Shown here one piece after another: positions 17,835 through 26,664 of a stretch of DNA of 64,000 nt. Each line of letters opens with the position of its first letter. Positions within the stretch are counted from its first letter, which is position 1. The position numbers and the translations under genes are program-made. The notes below the pieces were generated by a model. The model was not told the DNA's origin and did no database searches. It saw only the letters and a list, made by a program, of their open reading frames with translations. Source of the stretch: Hydrogenedens sp964549105. Lineage in GTDB: Bacteria; Hydrogenedentota; Hydrogenedentia; Hydrogenedentales; Hydrogenedentaceae. The stretch lies in contig CAZJTZ010000018.1 in assembly GCA_964549105.1 (NCBI GenBank), positions 4,056-68,055 on the forward strand, read 5' to 3'.

Positions 17835-19034
17835 TTATTGATTGGTTTTGGGGGCAGACCATTGAGGTTTGGGAATATCCTTGAAGGGCAATTCATTGAG
17901 TCCTTTGGGTGGATTCTTTTTGAAGAAGAAATAATCTGCAAAATCAAGGACGACATCCCAATCGGAAGGCTGTAAAGCATGTTCCCCTTCTCTAAAATGT
18001 ATCCCGATATTTTGTGGAACACCCAGAAACTCATATACAGGCACAGTATATTCGTGCATTGCTTGTGTTCCCATTGGATTTCCCCACAAATCACCTAAAG
18101 ATTCACGAGATAATTGTCCCCGGGGTGCAACAAGTGCCTTTAAAAAATGCTGGTCAAAAGGCAATCGGTCTTCTTTCCCTATGAAAGTTTTCAATCTTGG
18201 AACAAACCAATAGGGAGCCACATCGGTCGTTATCGCTTTAAGCGTTTCTGCACCTTTGCCTACGATTCGGAAAGAACCGCAACCCCCTGTTCCGCTGGAA
18301 TGGGGAATTACTAACGGGATGCGTTCATCGTTTGCGCTTGCCCACATTGCGGCTTTTCCTCTACGCGAATGTCCTGTCAATGCTAATTGTTTGGTATTTA
18401 CATCAGGAATGGTTTCTAAAAAATCTAGAACACGCAAAGCACCCCAGCCCCATACACCCAACGAACCCCAATCACAATCTGGATACAATTTGTAAATCAT
18501 CTGGTTTCGATTTCCCGTATCATCATCCAGAATGTCTTTGTTATAAAGGCATAACGCATAACCTCTATCTATACATTTTTTGGCTATATCCTTATTATCA
18601 TCATTTTCCTTCCAGAATTTAGGAATAAACAGAATAACAGGAGCAGGTCTTTCTTTTGATGTGGCAGGTAAAAACATCATTATATCTAACTTAAAATTAG
18701 GAGATCCATAGAAAACGCTATATTCTTTATATATACATTTGTTATCGAAAATCTTCTCTTCCGTAACAAGTTCGGACTTTTGAATTTTTGGAGGAGAAGG
18801 TAAATGTCCGTATTCATAAAAGACTAACATATCTCTTATCTCTTCCCTGCGTTTTTGCCAGTCTTGAATATTTTTTACCTGTTGCCCGTTACAGAATTGG
18901 AACGGATTGGGAATCCCTTCAAACGGTGGAAGGTCTGCCACTTCTTTTAAGCAGGGATTCTCTGCAAAAATGAAACTTTGTATAGACAAAACAAATAGAA
19001 GTAAAATAATAATTTTAGAAGAAGGATAATACAT
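17835..19034 (-). CDS. secreted CE15-like glucuronyl esterase
   Basis: CE15 enzymes cleave ester bonds between glucuronic acid of xylan and lignin alcohols. The 399-residue protein starts with a signal peptide (hydrophobic residues 7-23, likely cleavage after IFA). It has an alpha/beta-hydrolase nucleophile motif GHSRRGKAAM near residue 222, matching the CE15 G-[CH]-S-R-x-G-K pattern, and a likely catalytic His in GEHALQPSDWDV near residue 352. Length is typical. It is divergent from the epimerase/aminotransferase fusion, 83 bases away. Other CE15-fold acetyl-xylan or cutin-like esterases cannot be excluded. Confidence 0.8.
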   Translation of the reverse strand: MYYPSSKIIILLLFVLSIQSFIFAENPCLKEVADLPPFEGIPNPFQFCNGQQVKNIQDWQKRREEIRDMLVFYEYGHLPSPPKIQKSELVTEEKIFDNKCIYKEYSVFYGSPNFKLDIMMFLPATSKERPAPVILFIPKFWKENDDNKDIAKKCIDRGYALCLYNKDILDDDTGNRNQMIYKLYPDCDWGSLGVWGWGALRVLDFLETIPDVNTKQLALTGHSRRGKAAMWASANDERIPLVIPHSSGTGGCGSFRIVGKGAETLKAITTDVAPYWFVPRLKTFIGKEDRLPFDQHFLKALVAPRGQLSRESLGDLWGNPMGTQAMHEYTVPVYEFLGVPQNIGIHFREGEHALQPSDWDVVLDFADYFFFKKNPPKGLNELPFKDIPKPQWSAPKTNQ

Positions 19035-19117
19035 GCGTTTTCCTTTTTATTTTTATAGAATTTTCTTTACTTTAATGATAAAATAATAAATGCTTTCTTT
19101 ATCAGGAGTCAATTGTT

Positions 19118-21298
19118 ATGAATGTTCTTATTACAGGTGGAGTTGGGTATTTAGGATGCTGGGTGGTTAATGAATTACTACAGAGAAAACACCGGGTTCG
19201 CATATTTGACCGTATATGTTTTGGTATGCCAGAAGAAGCGGAATGGCTGAAAAGTGCCGGGGTAGAAGTTATTGAAGGTGATATTCGGCACTGGCAAAAG
19301 TTTCCAGACTTGTTTGAAGGAATTGATGTCGTTATTCATCTTGCAGGGCTTGCGAACGACCCTTCCTGTGCGTTATCGCCCATTACTGCGAAAGAGGTAA
19401 ATGTAGATTGCACGGTGGAACTTGCTCGGCAAAGTAGTCAAAAGGGTGTCAAAAAATTTATTTTTGCTTCTACCTGTGCTGTATATGGGAAAGGCATGGG
19501 TGATTGGCTTGACGAAAGTAGTCCGACCAATCCATTGTCCATATTTACAAGAACGAAAAAACAAGCCGAAGACCTTCTACGGGATATGGCATACGATAAT
19601 TTTTCGCCTGTGATAGCCCGATTTTCTACCCTTTTTGGTTACTCCCCACGGATACGTTTTGACCTCGCAATAAATCAGATGGTCTCAACGGCAAAGTTGC
19701 AGGGAAAGATTGAGGTTCGAGGGGGTGGGAATCAATGGAGACCTTTCCTTCATGTCCGAGATTGTGCTCATGCTGTATGTCTATTATGCGAGGCAGAACA
19801 GGGTTTAGTCCATAACAAAGTTTTCAATATAGGTGACAATCAGTTCAACAAAAAAATTATAGACCTTGCTCATGAGATTGCTTCTTATATTGACGGAACA
19901 TATATAGATGTGGTTCTTGATGATGAGGATTTGAGAACATTTCGGGTACAGTTTAATAAATTTTCATCTCAATTTAATTTCCACCCTCAATATAGCATAC
20001 AAAACGGGGTACAGGAGGTTTTAAAATGGATTGAAGAGCATCCAGAGGAGAACCCCTTTTCTGATAAATATATTAATGCGTTTCGATTTAAGGAATTAAG
20101 GAATATTCCTGTTCAAAAAGGGGGGGAGCCTACGGCTCCCTATTTTATACCTCTGGCAAAACCTACTTTAGGAGAGGAGGAAGAACAATCGGTATTGCAA
20201 GCGATGAGGAGTGGGTGGCTAACCTCGGGTCATAAAATTCATGCTTTTGAGCAAGACTTCGCGTCAATAGTAGGTGCAAAAGAGGCTGTGGCTGTATCTT
20301 CCTGCACCTCAGCCATTCATCTCTGTCTGGTAGAAGCGGGGTTAAAACCTGGCGATGAAGTGCTTACCCCACCCATCACCTGGGTATCCACAATAAACAC
20401 ATTATTGCATTTAGGGGTTAAACCTGTGTTTGTGGATGTAGACCCAATAACTTTTAATGTGGACCCACAGCACATAGAGGAAAAGATAACGGAAAGGACG
20501 AAAGCAATTATTCCTGTGGACATTGCAGGGCATCCCTGCGAATTGAACGAGATAAAAGAGATAGCAGAAAAATATCATCTCCACCTGATTGAAGATGCGG
20601 CACATGCGTTAGGAGCCCTGTATCGTTCTCAACGCATAGGCTCTATCGCAGAGCGAACCTGCTTCAGTTTTTATGCAACAAAAAATATTACTACCATTGA
20701 AGGTGGAATGATTACCCTCTCTGACCCGGAGAAAGCAAAATATCTTCGTATACTTGCAACAAATGGACTTACAGATACAGCATGGGACAGATATGGGAGA
20801 AGTGCCTCTTATCGTCCTCAAGAGTTAATAACCGCAGGATTTAAGTATGGCATGAGCAATATTTCTGCAAGCATCGGGGTTGAACAGTTAAAGAAACTAT
20901 CAAGTTTTAATAATACTCGTTTAAGACTGGCGACACGGTACTCTTGTTTATTGTCTGAAATAGATGAAATTGTTCTCCCTACGGTAAAGGATTATGTGCA
21001 ACATGCCTGGCACTTATATATCGTCCACATTGACCCTAAAAAAGTAAAGAAAACGAGAGACGAAATTGCTTTTATGTTGCGTCAGGAAAATATAGGCACA
21101 GGGGTTCATTTCTACGGGGTCCATTTACAACCGTATATACAAAAAGCATGCGGAGTGAAACCTGAAGATTGTCCTGTGGCTACTCAAATTTCCAATGAAA
21201 TTTTGTCATTACCTCTGTATCCGTCATTGACAGAAGAAAATATACAATATATCGTAGATGCCCTAAAAAAGGTGATTTATTATGCAAAGCGTTCCTGA
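19118..21298 (+). CDS. fused NAD-epimerase and DegT aminotransferase
   Basis: A 726-residue two-domain protein. Residues 1-310 form an extended short-chain dehydrogenase/epimerase (MNVLITGGVGYLG, FASTCAVYG). Residues 345-726 form a complete DegT/DnrJ/EryC1/StrS PLP aminotransferase (IPLAKPTLGEEEE, SGWLTSG, TPPITWVST, IEDAAHALGA, SFYATKNITTIEGGM with the PLP lysine). Together they could oxidise or epimerise and then aminate a nucleotide sugar. In the epimerase half the YxxxK catalytic Tyr appears as Phe (FTRTK), so it may be altered or non-catalytic. The linker is encoded by a G7 run and a GC-rich hairpin (20120-20141). A separate RmlD-like plus DegT pair exists near 44.5-46.9 kb. Confidence 0.85.
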   Translation: MNVLITGGVGYLGCWVVNELLQRKHRVRIFDRICFGMPEEAEWLKSAGVEVIEGDIRHWQKFPDLFEGIDVVIHLAGLANDPSCALSPITAKEVNVDCTVELARQSSQKGVKKFIFASTCAVYGKGMGDWLDESSPTNPLSIFTRTKKQAEDLLRDMAYDNFSPVIARFSTLFGYSPRIRFDLAINQMVSTAKLQGKIEVRGGGNQWRPFLHVRDCAHAVCLLCEAEQGLVHNKVFNIGDNQFNKKIIDLAHEIASYIDGTYIDVVLDDEDLRTFRVQFNKFSSQFNFHPQYSIQNGVQEVLKWIEEHPEENPFSDKYINAFRFKELRNIPVQKGGEPTAPYFIPLAKPTLGEEEEQSVLQAMRSGWLTSGHKIHAFEQDFASIVGAKEAVAVSSCTSAIHLCLVEAGLKPGDEVLTPPITWVSTINTLLHLGVKPVFVDVDPITFNVDPQHIEEKITERTKAIIPVDIAGHPCELNEIKEIAEKYHLHLIEDAAHALGALYRSQRIGSIAERTCFSFYATKNITTIEGGMITLSDPEKAKYLRILATNGLTDTAWDRYGRSASYRPQELITAGFKYGMSNISASIGVEQLKKLSSFNNTRLRLATRYSCLLSEIDEIVLPTVKDYVQHAWHLYIVHIDPKKVKKTRDEIAFMLRQENIGTGVHFYGVHLQPYIQKACGVKPEDCPVATQISNEILSLPLYPSLTEENIQYIVDALKKVIYYAKRS
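20120..20141 (+). repeat. hairpin inside the fusion linker
   Basis: A run of seven G residues leads into a 7-bp perfect stem GGGAGCC-TAC-GGCTCCC, followed by TATTTTAT. It looks like a terminator or palindromic repeat but is read through in frame as the linker GGEPTAPYF between the two domains of the fusion protein. Confidence 0.7.
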
Positions 21299-21324
21299 AC
21301 ATGAAATAAGGGGAGGGATGGATT

Positions 21325-21858
21325 ATGCCTTTAAGTAGATGTCCAAGATGTAAAAAATTGTTCAGCAAACATGAGAATGCAAAGTACGCTGCGTGCGAAT
21401 CGTGCCAGGAAAAAGAACAGAACGATTATGACCGGGTTCGAGAAGTATTAGACCAGTATGGGAATCTGAGTGCTATAGAAATTTCTGAAAAAACAGATAT
21501 ACCCTTAGAAGTTATTTTACGAATGTGTAGTCAGGGTTGGCTCGAAACTTCGGAGCCATCTGAATCTGTCTATTGTGGGAGATGTGGTGCTCCCGCAATT
21601 AGCAGGACGAAACGGTTATGCGAAGCCTGTTTGATAGAATTACAGCGTGAATGCCTAAAAGCCATGCGGGATTTGAAAATATCATTAAAAGAGAAAGCCA
21701 GACGAACAAAGTTAGATGTAAAAGAAACGGTTGAAGAGAAGGGACAGAGTATCAAAGAAAAACGAGTTCAAATCCGAAAAGTTCAAAAGCCAAAGGAAAC
21801 CAGACCGGGCAAAAGAATGATATACCCAGAGAAAAGAGGAAGTCAGCAAGGGAAATAA
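21325..21858 (+). CDS. YvyF-like zinc-ribbon protein
   Basis: A 177-residue protein of uncertain role. The N-terminus has a zinc ribbon (CPRCKKLF...CESC), then a helix-turn-helix-like stretch (LSAIEISEKTDIPLEVILRMCSQGWL), then a second ribbon (CGRCGAP...CEAC) and a lysine-rich coiled C-terminus. Ribbon plus winged-helix-like order resembles the flagellar operon protein YvyF/TIGR03826, but no flagellar gene is in the window. The ATG follows GGGAGG by 8 bases. It starts 26 bases after the fusion gene and may share its transcript. A nucleic-acid-binding or regulatory role is inferred. Confidence 0.65.
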   Translation: MPLSRCPRCKKLFSKHENAKYAACESCQEKEQNDYDRVREVLDQYGNLSAIEISEKTDIPLEVILRMCSQGWLETSEPSESVYCGRCGAPAISRTKRLCEACLIELQRECLKAMRDLKISLKEKARRTKLDVKETVEEKGQSIKEKRVQIRKVQKPKETRPGKRMIYPEKRGSQQGK

Positions 21859-22492
21859 TCTGTTAGATACAAATAGAGATAGGAATTTTATATGTTCCTT
21901 ATTTTTGTACGGTAAAAAATTTGTAAAATTTCTTTTGATATTGAAATAGGCGACAAAATATTTCCTTTACTGTAGAAGTAAATATCTATTTTACTTACAT
22001 TTTTTATTCCTTTCAGGCTCAACTATATTAAGGCACACATCATCATCTATATGCTGTGTAATTCTCCATTATGAATGACATGTCCAATATAATCGTATTT
22101 TGTAGGAGATTGTCTAAAAAGTCAATTTGAGTCCATTTTACTATGACAAAAAAGAAACAAAAGGAGACAAAAATAATCATAATGCAACACATAAAGACCG
22201 TGGTTTCTCATACAATTTTTTTAAACCGGACTTTTTTGTACAACCCCAGAATCTATTAATACCTACATCTTTAAAAAAATAAAAAGTCTTACTACTCTTC
22301 CATGTTAAATTGTCGTAATATCTAAAATACATTTCTAAGATTTCTCTACATACTACTTAATTCGTGGGAAGTTAGGAATTAGTTTAAATTCATTTTTCAA
22401 AAGTCTCTTTTTGTAATTGTTTTTGAATGTCCTTTATTATTCTTGCCATCGGTTTTCATCAAAAAACAATCATAAAATAAGAAAGGATATGT
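21859..22492. other. 634-base intergenic region with repeat remnant
   Basis: AT-rich, without a credible ORF in either strand. It holds a possible miniature inverted-repeat element at 22111-22242 and, at its right end, the AAGGA ribosome site of the oxidoreductase gene. Confidence 0.6.
22111..22242. repeat. MITE-like or IS-end remnant
   Basis: The left end TGTCTAAAAAGTC and the right end GGACTTTTTTGTACA are imperfect inverted repeats 132 bases apart. The same core (TGTCTAAAAAGTC or its complement) recurs near 53768 and, degenerate, near 57371. No transposase is encoded between the ends and target duplications were not confirmed. Confidence 0.4.
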
Positions 22493-23560
22493 ATGTCCAT
22501 GAAGAAAGGATTATTGAAGGTAGGCGTTATCGGCTGTGGTGCAATAGCGCAGGAACAGCACTTGCCTTATTGGCGTGAGTTAGAAAAGGAAGGAAGAATT
22601 GTTATCGTGGGATTGTGCGACCCTGTTCGGGAACGCCCTGAGAATGAAGCGAAGTTGTGTAAGCAGGCAAAGATATACACAGACTATAAAGATATGCTTA
22701 AATCGGAAAGGCTTGATATTGTAGATGTTTGCACTCAAAATCGGTTTCATGCTCCTGTATCGTTATCTGCGTTGAATGCAGGTGCTCATGTCTTGGTAGA
22801 AAAACCGATAGCCATGGATACTTCAGAAGCAAAGAAAATGGTAGAAACGGCTAAGAAGAACAAAAAGAAATTAATGATAGCCCAACACATGCGTTTTGAA
22901 GCAGGTGCAGAAAAATTGAAAGAAATTGTAGATAAAGGGGCTCTGGGGACAATTTATACAGGTGAGGCAAAATGGCTTCGCAGGCGGGGTATTCCGGGTT
23001 GGGGTAAGTTTCACATTGCAAAGGAATCGCGTGGTGGGCCAATGATTGATATTGGTGTACACATGATAGATTTGTGCTATTGGCTAATGGGCTGTCCCAA
23101 GCCTGTTTCTGCGTCGGCTAAGGTATATCGTATGTTTGGAGACCAACCGGATTTGTTTAATGCGGAATGGGGTGTTCCTTACAATGTGAAGGAATTTGAT
23201 GTTGAAGATTATGCTACAGGATTTGTGCGGTTTGAAAAGGATATAACTATGCAGGTTAGTTTTTCCTGGGCTGCCAATATCCCTGATGAAAATTATAATG
23301 TTACGGTTCTGGGTGATAAATCGGGTATAACAACCCATCCGCCAGGCGTCTATTCTGCTGACCATTCTTCTCTAACTCGATATACCTGGGATTGGCTATC
23401 GCCTGAAGACGGCCATCGCAAGGAGATACGGCATTTTACGGAATGTGTAGAGGAAAACAAGCCTGTAATTGTTCAGCCAGAACAGTCATTAAATATACAA
23501 AAAATTATCGATGCTTTATATGAATCTTCGAGGAAAAATAAAGAAGTATCTATTCGCTAA
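22493..23560 (+). CDS. Gfo/Idh/MocA family oxidoreductase
   Basis: A NAD(P)-dependent sugar or inositol dehydrogenase-like enzyme. The 355-residue protein has a Rossmann start VGVIGCGAIAQEQHLP, the EKPIAMD motif that carries the conserved Lys near residue 103, and a C-terminal alpha/beta domain with GGPMIDIGVHMIDLCYWLMG. No signal peptide is seen, so it is cytoplasmic. It lies 81 bases upstream of a fucose-isomerase-like gene on the same strand, a pairing that suggests sugar catabolism. The substrate cannot be read from sequence. Confidence 0.9.
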   Translation: MSMKKGLLKVGVIGCGAIAQEQHLPYWRELEKEGRIVIVGLCDPVRERPENEAKLCKQAKIYTDYKDMLKSERLDIVDVCTQNRFHAPVSLSALNAGAHVLVEKPIAMDTSEAKKMVETAKKNKKKLMIAQHMRFEAGAEKLKEIVDKGALGTIYTGEAKWLRRRGIPGWGKFHIAKESRGGPMIDIGVHMIDLCYWLMGCPKPVSASAKVYRMFGDQPDLFNAEWGVPYNVKEFDVEDYATGFVRFEKDITMQVSFSWAANIPDENYNVTVLGDKSGITTHPPGVYSADHSSLTRYTWDWLSPEDGHRKEIRHFTECVEENKPVIVQPEQSLNIQKIIDALYESSRKNKEVSIR

Positions 23561-23641
23561 CACATTGTTTGAATTTTTAACTTTGTGGTGCTAATATTAT
23601 GTCTAAGCAAGTAACAAAAAAATATATAAAGGAGTAAAGTT

Positions 23642-25237
23642 ATGGCTAATGCAGAAAAACTTATATACCTTGTAAACAATGGTGATTTTCGTGAGCCCCC
23701 GTCAGTAGCAGGATGGCCTATGCAGGCAAAAACACTGGACATGCTCCAAAAGGCACTAAAAAAATTAGGTTGTAAAACCAAAGTATTACCAAAATATGAT
23801 GAAAAAAAGAAACATGGTTTTATAACGCGTCAGTGTGAAGGCACGCAGATTTTTTCACAGATTGAACCTGATGCTCCTGTGATTGTAGTGCTAAATATCT
23901 GGTCTTATGCGCATCATGTTTCAGGACCTTTACAAACTCATCGCGGTCCCATTTTATTACTTGCGAACTTTGATGGGACCTGGCCCGGACTGGTATCCTT
24001 GTTAAATCATTCAGCAACCTTAGACCGATTAAATGTGCCGCATTCGCGTATTTGGAGTGAAACCTTCTCAGACGACCCTGTATTCATGAAGAAATTAAAG
24101 GAATGGCTCGATACAGGAAAAATTGTTCATGATTTGAGTTCGCTTACCTGTGCAGAAAAGTTGAACATACCTCAGACAGCAGAAAAATTTGGACAAAAAT
24201 TAGCAGAAGATATACTTCGCAATCGGCGTATTATGGGTCAGTTTGACCCCGGCTGTATGGGTATGCTGAACGCCGTAATGGACCCTGCAAAACTAGGCGC
24301 CATTGGTATGCCTATTGAATATTTGAATCAGTCAAATCTGTTAGCGGAAATGAATCTGGTAAGCGATGAAGAGGCACAGAAACATTTAGATTGGTTAATC
24401 AAAAAGGGAACATGGTTCGATTGGGGAACAAACAAATTTACAGATTTGGTCTACGAACAGGTCTTATCGCAGATGAAAATGTATAGTGCCGCCGCTCGCA
24501 TGGTGGAGAGATATGGGTTAAGTGCGATTGGTATCCCATACCAGTATGGTCTGGTTCGGTGCTGTCCCGCTTCGGATTTGGTAGAAGGGATGTTAAACAA
24601 TGCAGACCGTCCTCCTGTGAAAGACCCCGAAACAAAGAAAATTATTCGTGAAGGGCAGCCCATTGTTCATTTCAACGAAGGGGATATAGGTGCAGGTGTG
24701 CCTCAACTCCTGTTGTATGAAATTTTTACCCGTAAGAATATGCCCTCTGAGACCACCCTACACGATATACGATGGGGCAGAATGTTCGATGGCAAATTTA
24801 TCTGGGTATTTTTAATTTCAGGTGCTGTTCCTCCTGCACATTTAGGCGGCTGGAAAAATACAAAGGTATATCGTCAAGAGCCGATATATTTCCCATTAGG
24901 CGGTGGAACTTGCACTGGCATATCCAAACCGGGCGTAATAACCTGGGCTCGTTGCTACGAAGCGTATGGGAAATTGGGCATGGATTGTGGTTTGGGCGAA
25001 GTTGTCGAATTGCCCGAAGAAGAGGTTCAAGACCGATTGAAGCGAACAGTTCCACAATGGCCTATTGCAAATGTCTATATTCCCGGGTATGGTCGTGATG
25101 AATTGATGGCGTCTTATATGTCCAACCATATCGTTATGGGTTACGGTGATGTACTGGCGGAGTTTATTGCTACCTGCCGTGCTTTAGGCATTCCTACACG
25201 AGTTGCAGGCGATGTCCGTAAACAATATATAAAATAG
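23642..25237 (+). CDS. fucose/arabinose-isomerase-like protein
   Basis: A 531-residue soluble protein. Its layout (N-terminal alpha/beta domains with VIVVLNIWSYAHHVSGPLQTHRGPILLLANFDGTWPG, and a C-terminal region with FNEGDIGAGVPQLLLYEIFTR and HLGGWKNTKVYRQEPIYFPLGGGT) resembles the L-fucose isomerase fold. In that fold metal-binding Glu, Asp and His residues are spread over the central and C-terminal domains. I recognise the fold style but not the substrate; L-fucose, D-arabinose or an unassigned ketose are all possible. The start has AAGGAG about 8 bases upstream. It pairs with the preceding Gfo/Idh/MocA gene. Confidence 0.6.
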   Translation: MANAEKLIYLVNNGDFREPPSVAGWPMQAKTLDMLQKALKKLGCKTKVLPKYDEKKKHGFITRQCEGTQIFSQIEPDAPVIVVLNIWSYAHHVSGPLQTHRGPILLLANFDGTWPGLVSLLNHSATLDRLNVPHSRIWSETFSDDPVFMKKLKEWLDTGKIVHDLSSLTCAEKLNIPQTAEKFGQKLAEDILRNRRIMGQFDPGCMGMLNAVMDPAKLGAIGMPIEYLNQSNLLAEMNLVSDEEAQKHLDWLIKKGTWFDWGTNKFTDLVYEQVLSQMKMYSAAARMVERYGLSAIGIPYQYGLVRCCPASDLVEGMLNNADRPPVKDPETKKIIREGQPIVHFNEGDIGAGVPQLLLYEIFTRKNMPSETTLHDIRWGRMFDGKFIWVFLISGAVPPAHLGGWKNTKVYRQEPIYFPLGGGTCTGISKPGVITWARCYEAYGKLGMDCGLGEVVELPEEEVQDRLKRTVPQWPIANVYIPGYGRDELMASYMSNHIVMGYGDVLAEFIATCRALGIPTRVAGDVRKQYIK

Positions 25238-25321
25238 CAACTACTGTGTGCATCATAGTTCTTTCCTGTTTTTTGGGATTTGTTTTTTAGTCAGTATGAT
25301 AGATAAAGCGATGTTTTTTGT

Positions 25322-25353
25322 GATATAGGGGCGAAGTATAATTCGCCCCTATA
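25322..25353. repeat. perfect GC-core palindromic hairpin
   Basis: Thirteen-base perfect arms (ATATAGGGGCGAA / TTCGCCCCTATAT) with a six-base loop lie between convergent genes. It could serve both directions as a terminator but lacks a clear T-run. Similar GGGGCGAA palindromes recur as dispersed repeats in other bacterial genomes. Confidence 0.6.
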
Positions 25354-25475
25354 TTGATTATCAGTAAGATAATAAGTCTTATAAGTCGTATATTGACCCT
25401 ATTTGAGGTGTACCCACAATGGGTAGGTTTTCCGCACTAACCCCTGTCTGAAAGGCAGTTTATCTCTGTAAAATG

Positions 25476-26504
25476 TTAGTTGGATGTTTTCGGAAGACCT
25501 GGGGGTTTATTGCTTTGCCCCATAAGAAGGACAAATTTTTTAAAGATTTGGGGGTCCAGTTCGTTTGTCATTTCTTCTTTCATCAGTTTTAACGCATCGA
25601 AAGAAGGAAAAGCATTTTTATAAGTTCGGCGGGTAGTGAGGGCGTCAAATATGTCGGCTATGGCAGAAATACGGGCGTAAATGCTTATGTCTTTCCCTTT
25701 AAGTTTATCTGGATACCCTATTCCTGTTAATTTTTCATGATGGTGCCGAACAATATCCAATTGAATTTCGTCCTTCATACCCTGTTCTTCTGTTAAAATT
25801 TCATAACCATATTCAGGGTGTTTTTTCATCTGTTCGAACTGTTCTGGACTCAACTTGCCGGGGAAGGTTAGAATATTTGGGTCTACCCTACATTTTCCAA
25901 GGTCATGTAAAAGAGCACCCATGCCTACTCGGAGCAATTTATCTTCAGGTATACCAACTTCTCTTGCAATAAATAAAGTGAATATTCCAACATTTACAGA
26001 ATGAGTATGTGTGTAATAATCAAAACTTGCAATTTTTAGCATATATTGGAATGCAGATGGTTCACGGAACATAAAATTCAATGTGTTCTCGACTAAGGTT
26101 TTAGAACGAGGTAACAGGTCACCTGCGCGAGGATTATCCAGCATTTCCTTTACTGCTTGTGTGGTTACATCGTATAGAATTTCTACTCGCTTCTGGACAA
26201 AAGCATTATTATTATTTAAGATGTCTCTTAAGTTTGATTCGAGATAATGGCCATAATGAATTTTATCTTCAGAACGGACGAGAAGTGTTTCAACCCCTTG
26301 TGATTTCAGTCGAGATACATTTTCTTCTGTAAAGGGCAAATTTTTAGCCCGGTATAAAACAGGCTCTTTATTCTTGTCGTGTGGTAGTAGATATAAATCA
26401 AAGTTTACAATCTTATCTATTTGAAGAATAGAGGTAGAGATAGAGAAATAATGTAACTTAATATCTCTGTTCTTATAAGACTTTTGTTCGTATCCTTCAT
26501 CCAT
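25476..26504 (-). CDS. HD-GYP domain phosphodiesterase (copy 1)
   Basis: HD-GYP proteins hydrolyse cyclic di-GMP, or sometimes cGAMP. The 342-residue protein has an N-terminal region of about 145 residues without recognised catalysis (ISTSILQIDKIVNFDLYLLP, similar in style to DUF3391-type leaders). It is followed by the HD-GYP core: HTHSVNVG, the metal-binding HDLGK, HPEYGYEIL, HHHEKLTGIGYP and the late helix RISAIADIFDALTTRRTYKNA. No membrane segment is seen. Copy 2 lies just upstream (26665-27702) on the same strand, largely identical by eye, so this is a recent tandem duplication. All metal ligands look intact in both copies. Confidence 0.92.
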   Translation of the reverse strand: MDEGYEQKSYKNRDIKLHYFSISTSILQIDKIVNFDLYLLPHDKNKEPVLYRAKNLPFTEENVSRLKSQGVETLLVRSEDKIHYGHYLESNLRDILNNNNAFVQKRVEILYDVTTQAVKEMLDNPRAGDLLPRSKTLVENTLNFMFREPSAFQYMLKIASFDYYTHTHSVNVGIFTLFIAREVGIPEDKLLRVGMGALLHDLGKCRVDPNILTFPGKLSPEQFEQMKKHPEYGYEILTEEQGMKDEIQLDIVRHHHEKLTGIGYPDKLKGKDISIYARISAIADIFDALTTRRTYKNAFPSFDALKLMKEEMTNELDPQIFKKFVLLMGQSNKPPGLPKTSN

Positions 26505-26664
26505 AATATAAGTCCCAAAACTTATTAGTGATATTTTACCATAAAAACAATTAAGTAGAGGAAAAGCATATTAACTAAAAAATTTTTTCTGCTCTATTTT
26601 GATGATTAAAAGAGTATTAATTAAACTTTCTATTATGTTTTAAAGACCTTTATCCCCAGAATTA

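Noticed and set aside
24772..25129. Overlapping ORFs of 77-108 residues in the fucose-isomerase-like gene
   Set aside because: They are in other frames of a long conserved-looking gene and have no start signals.
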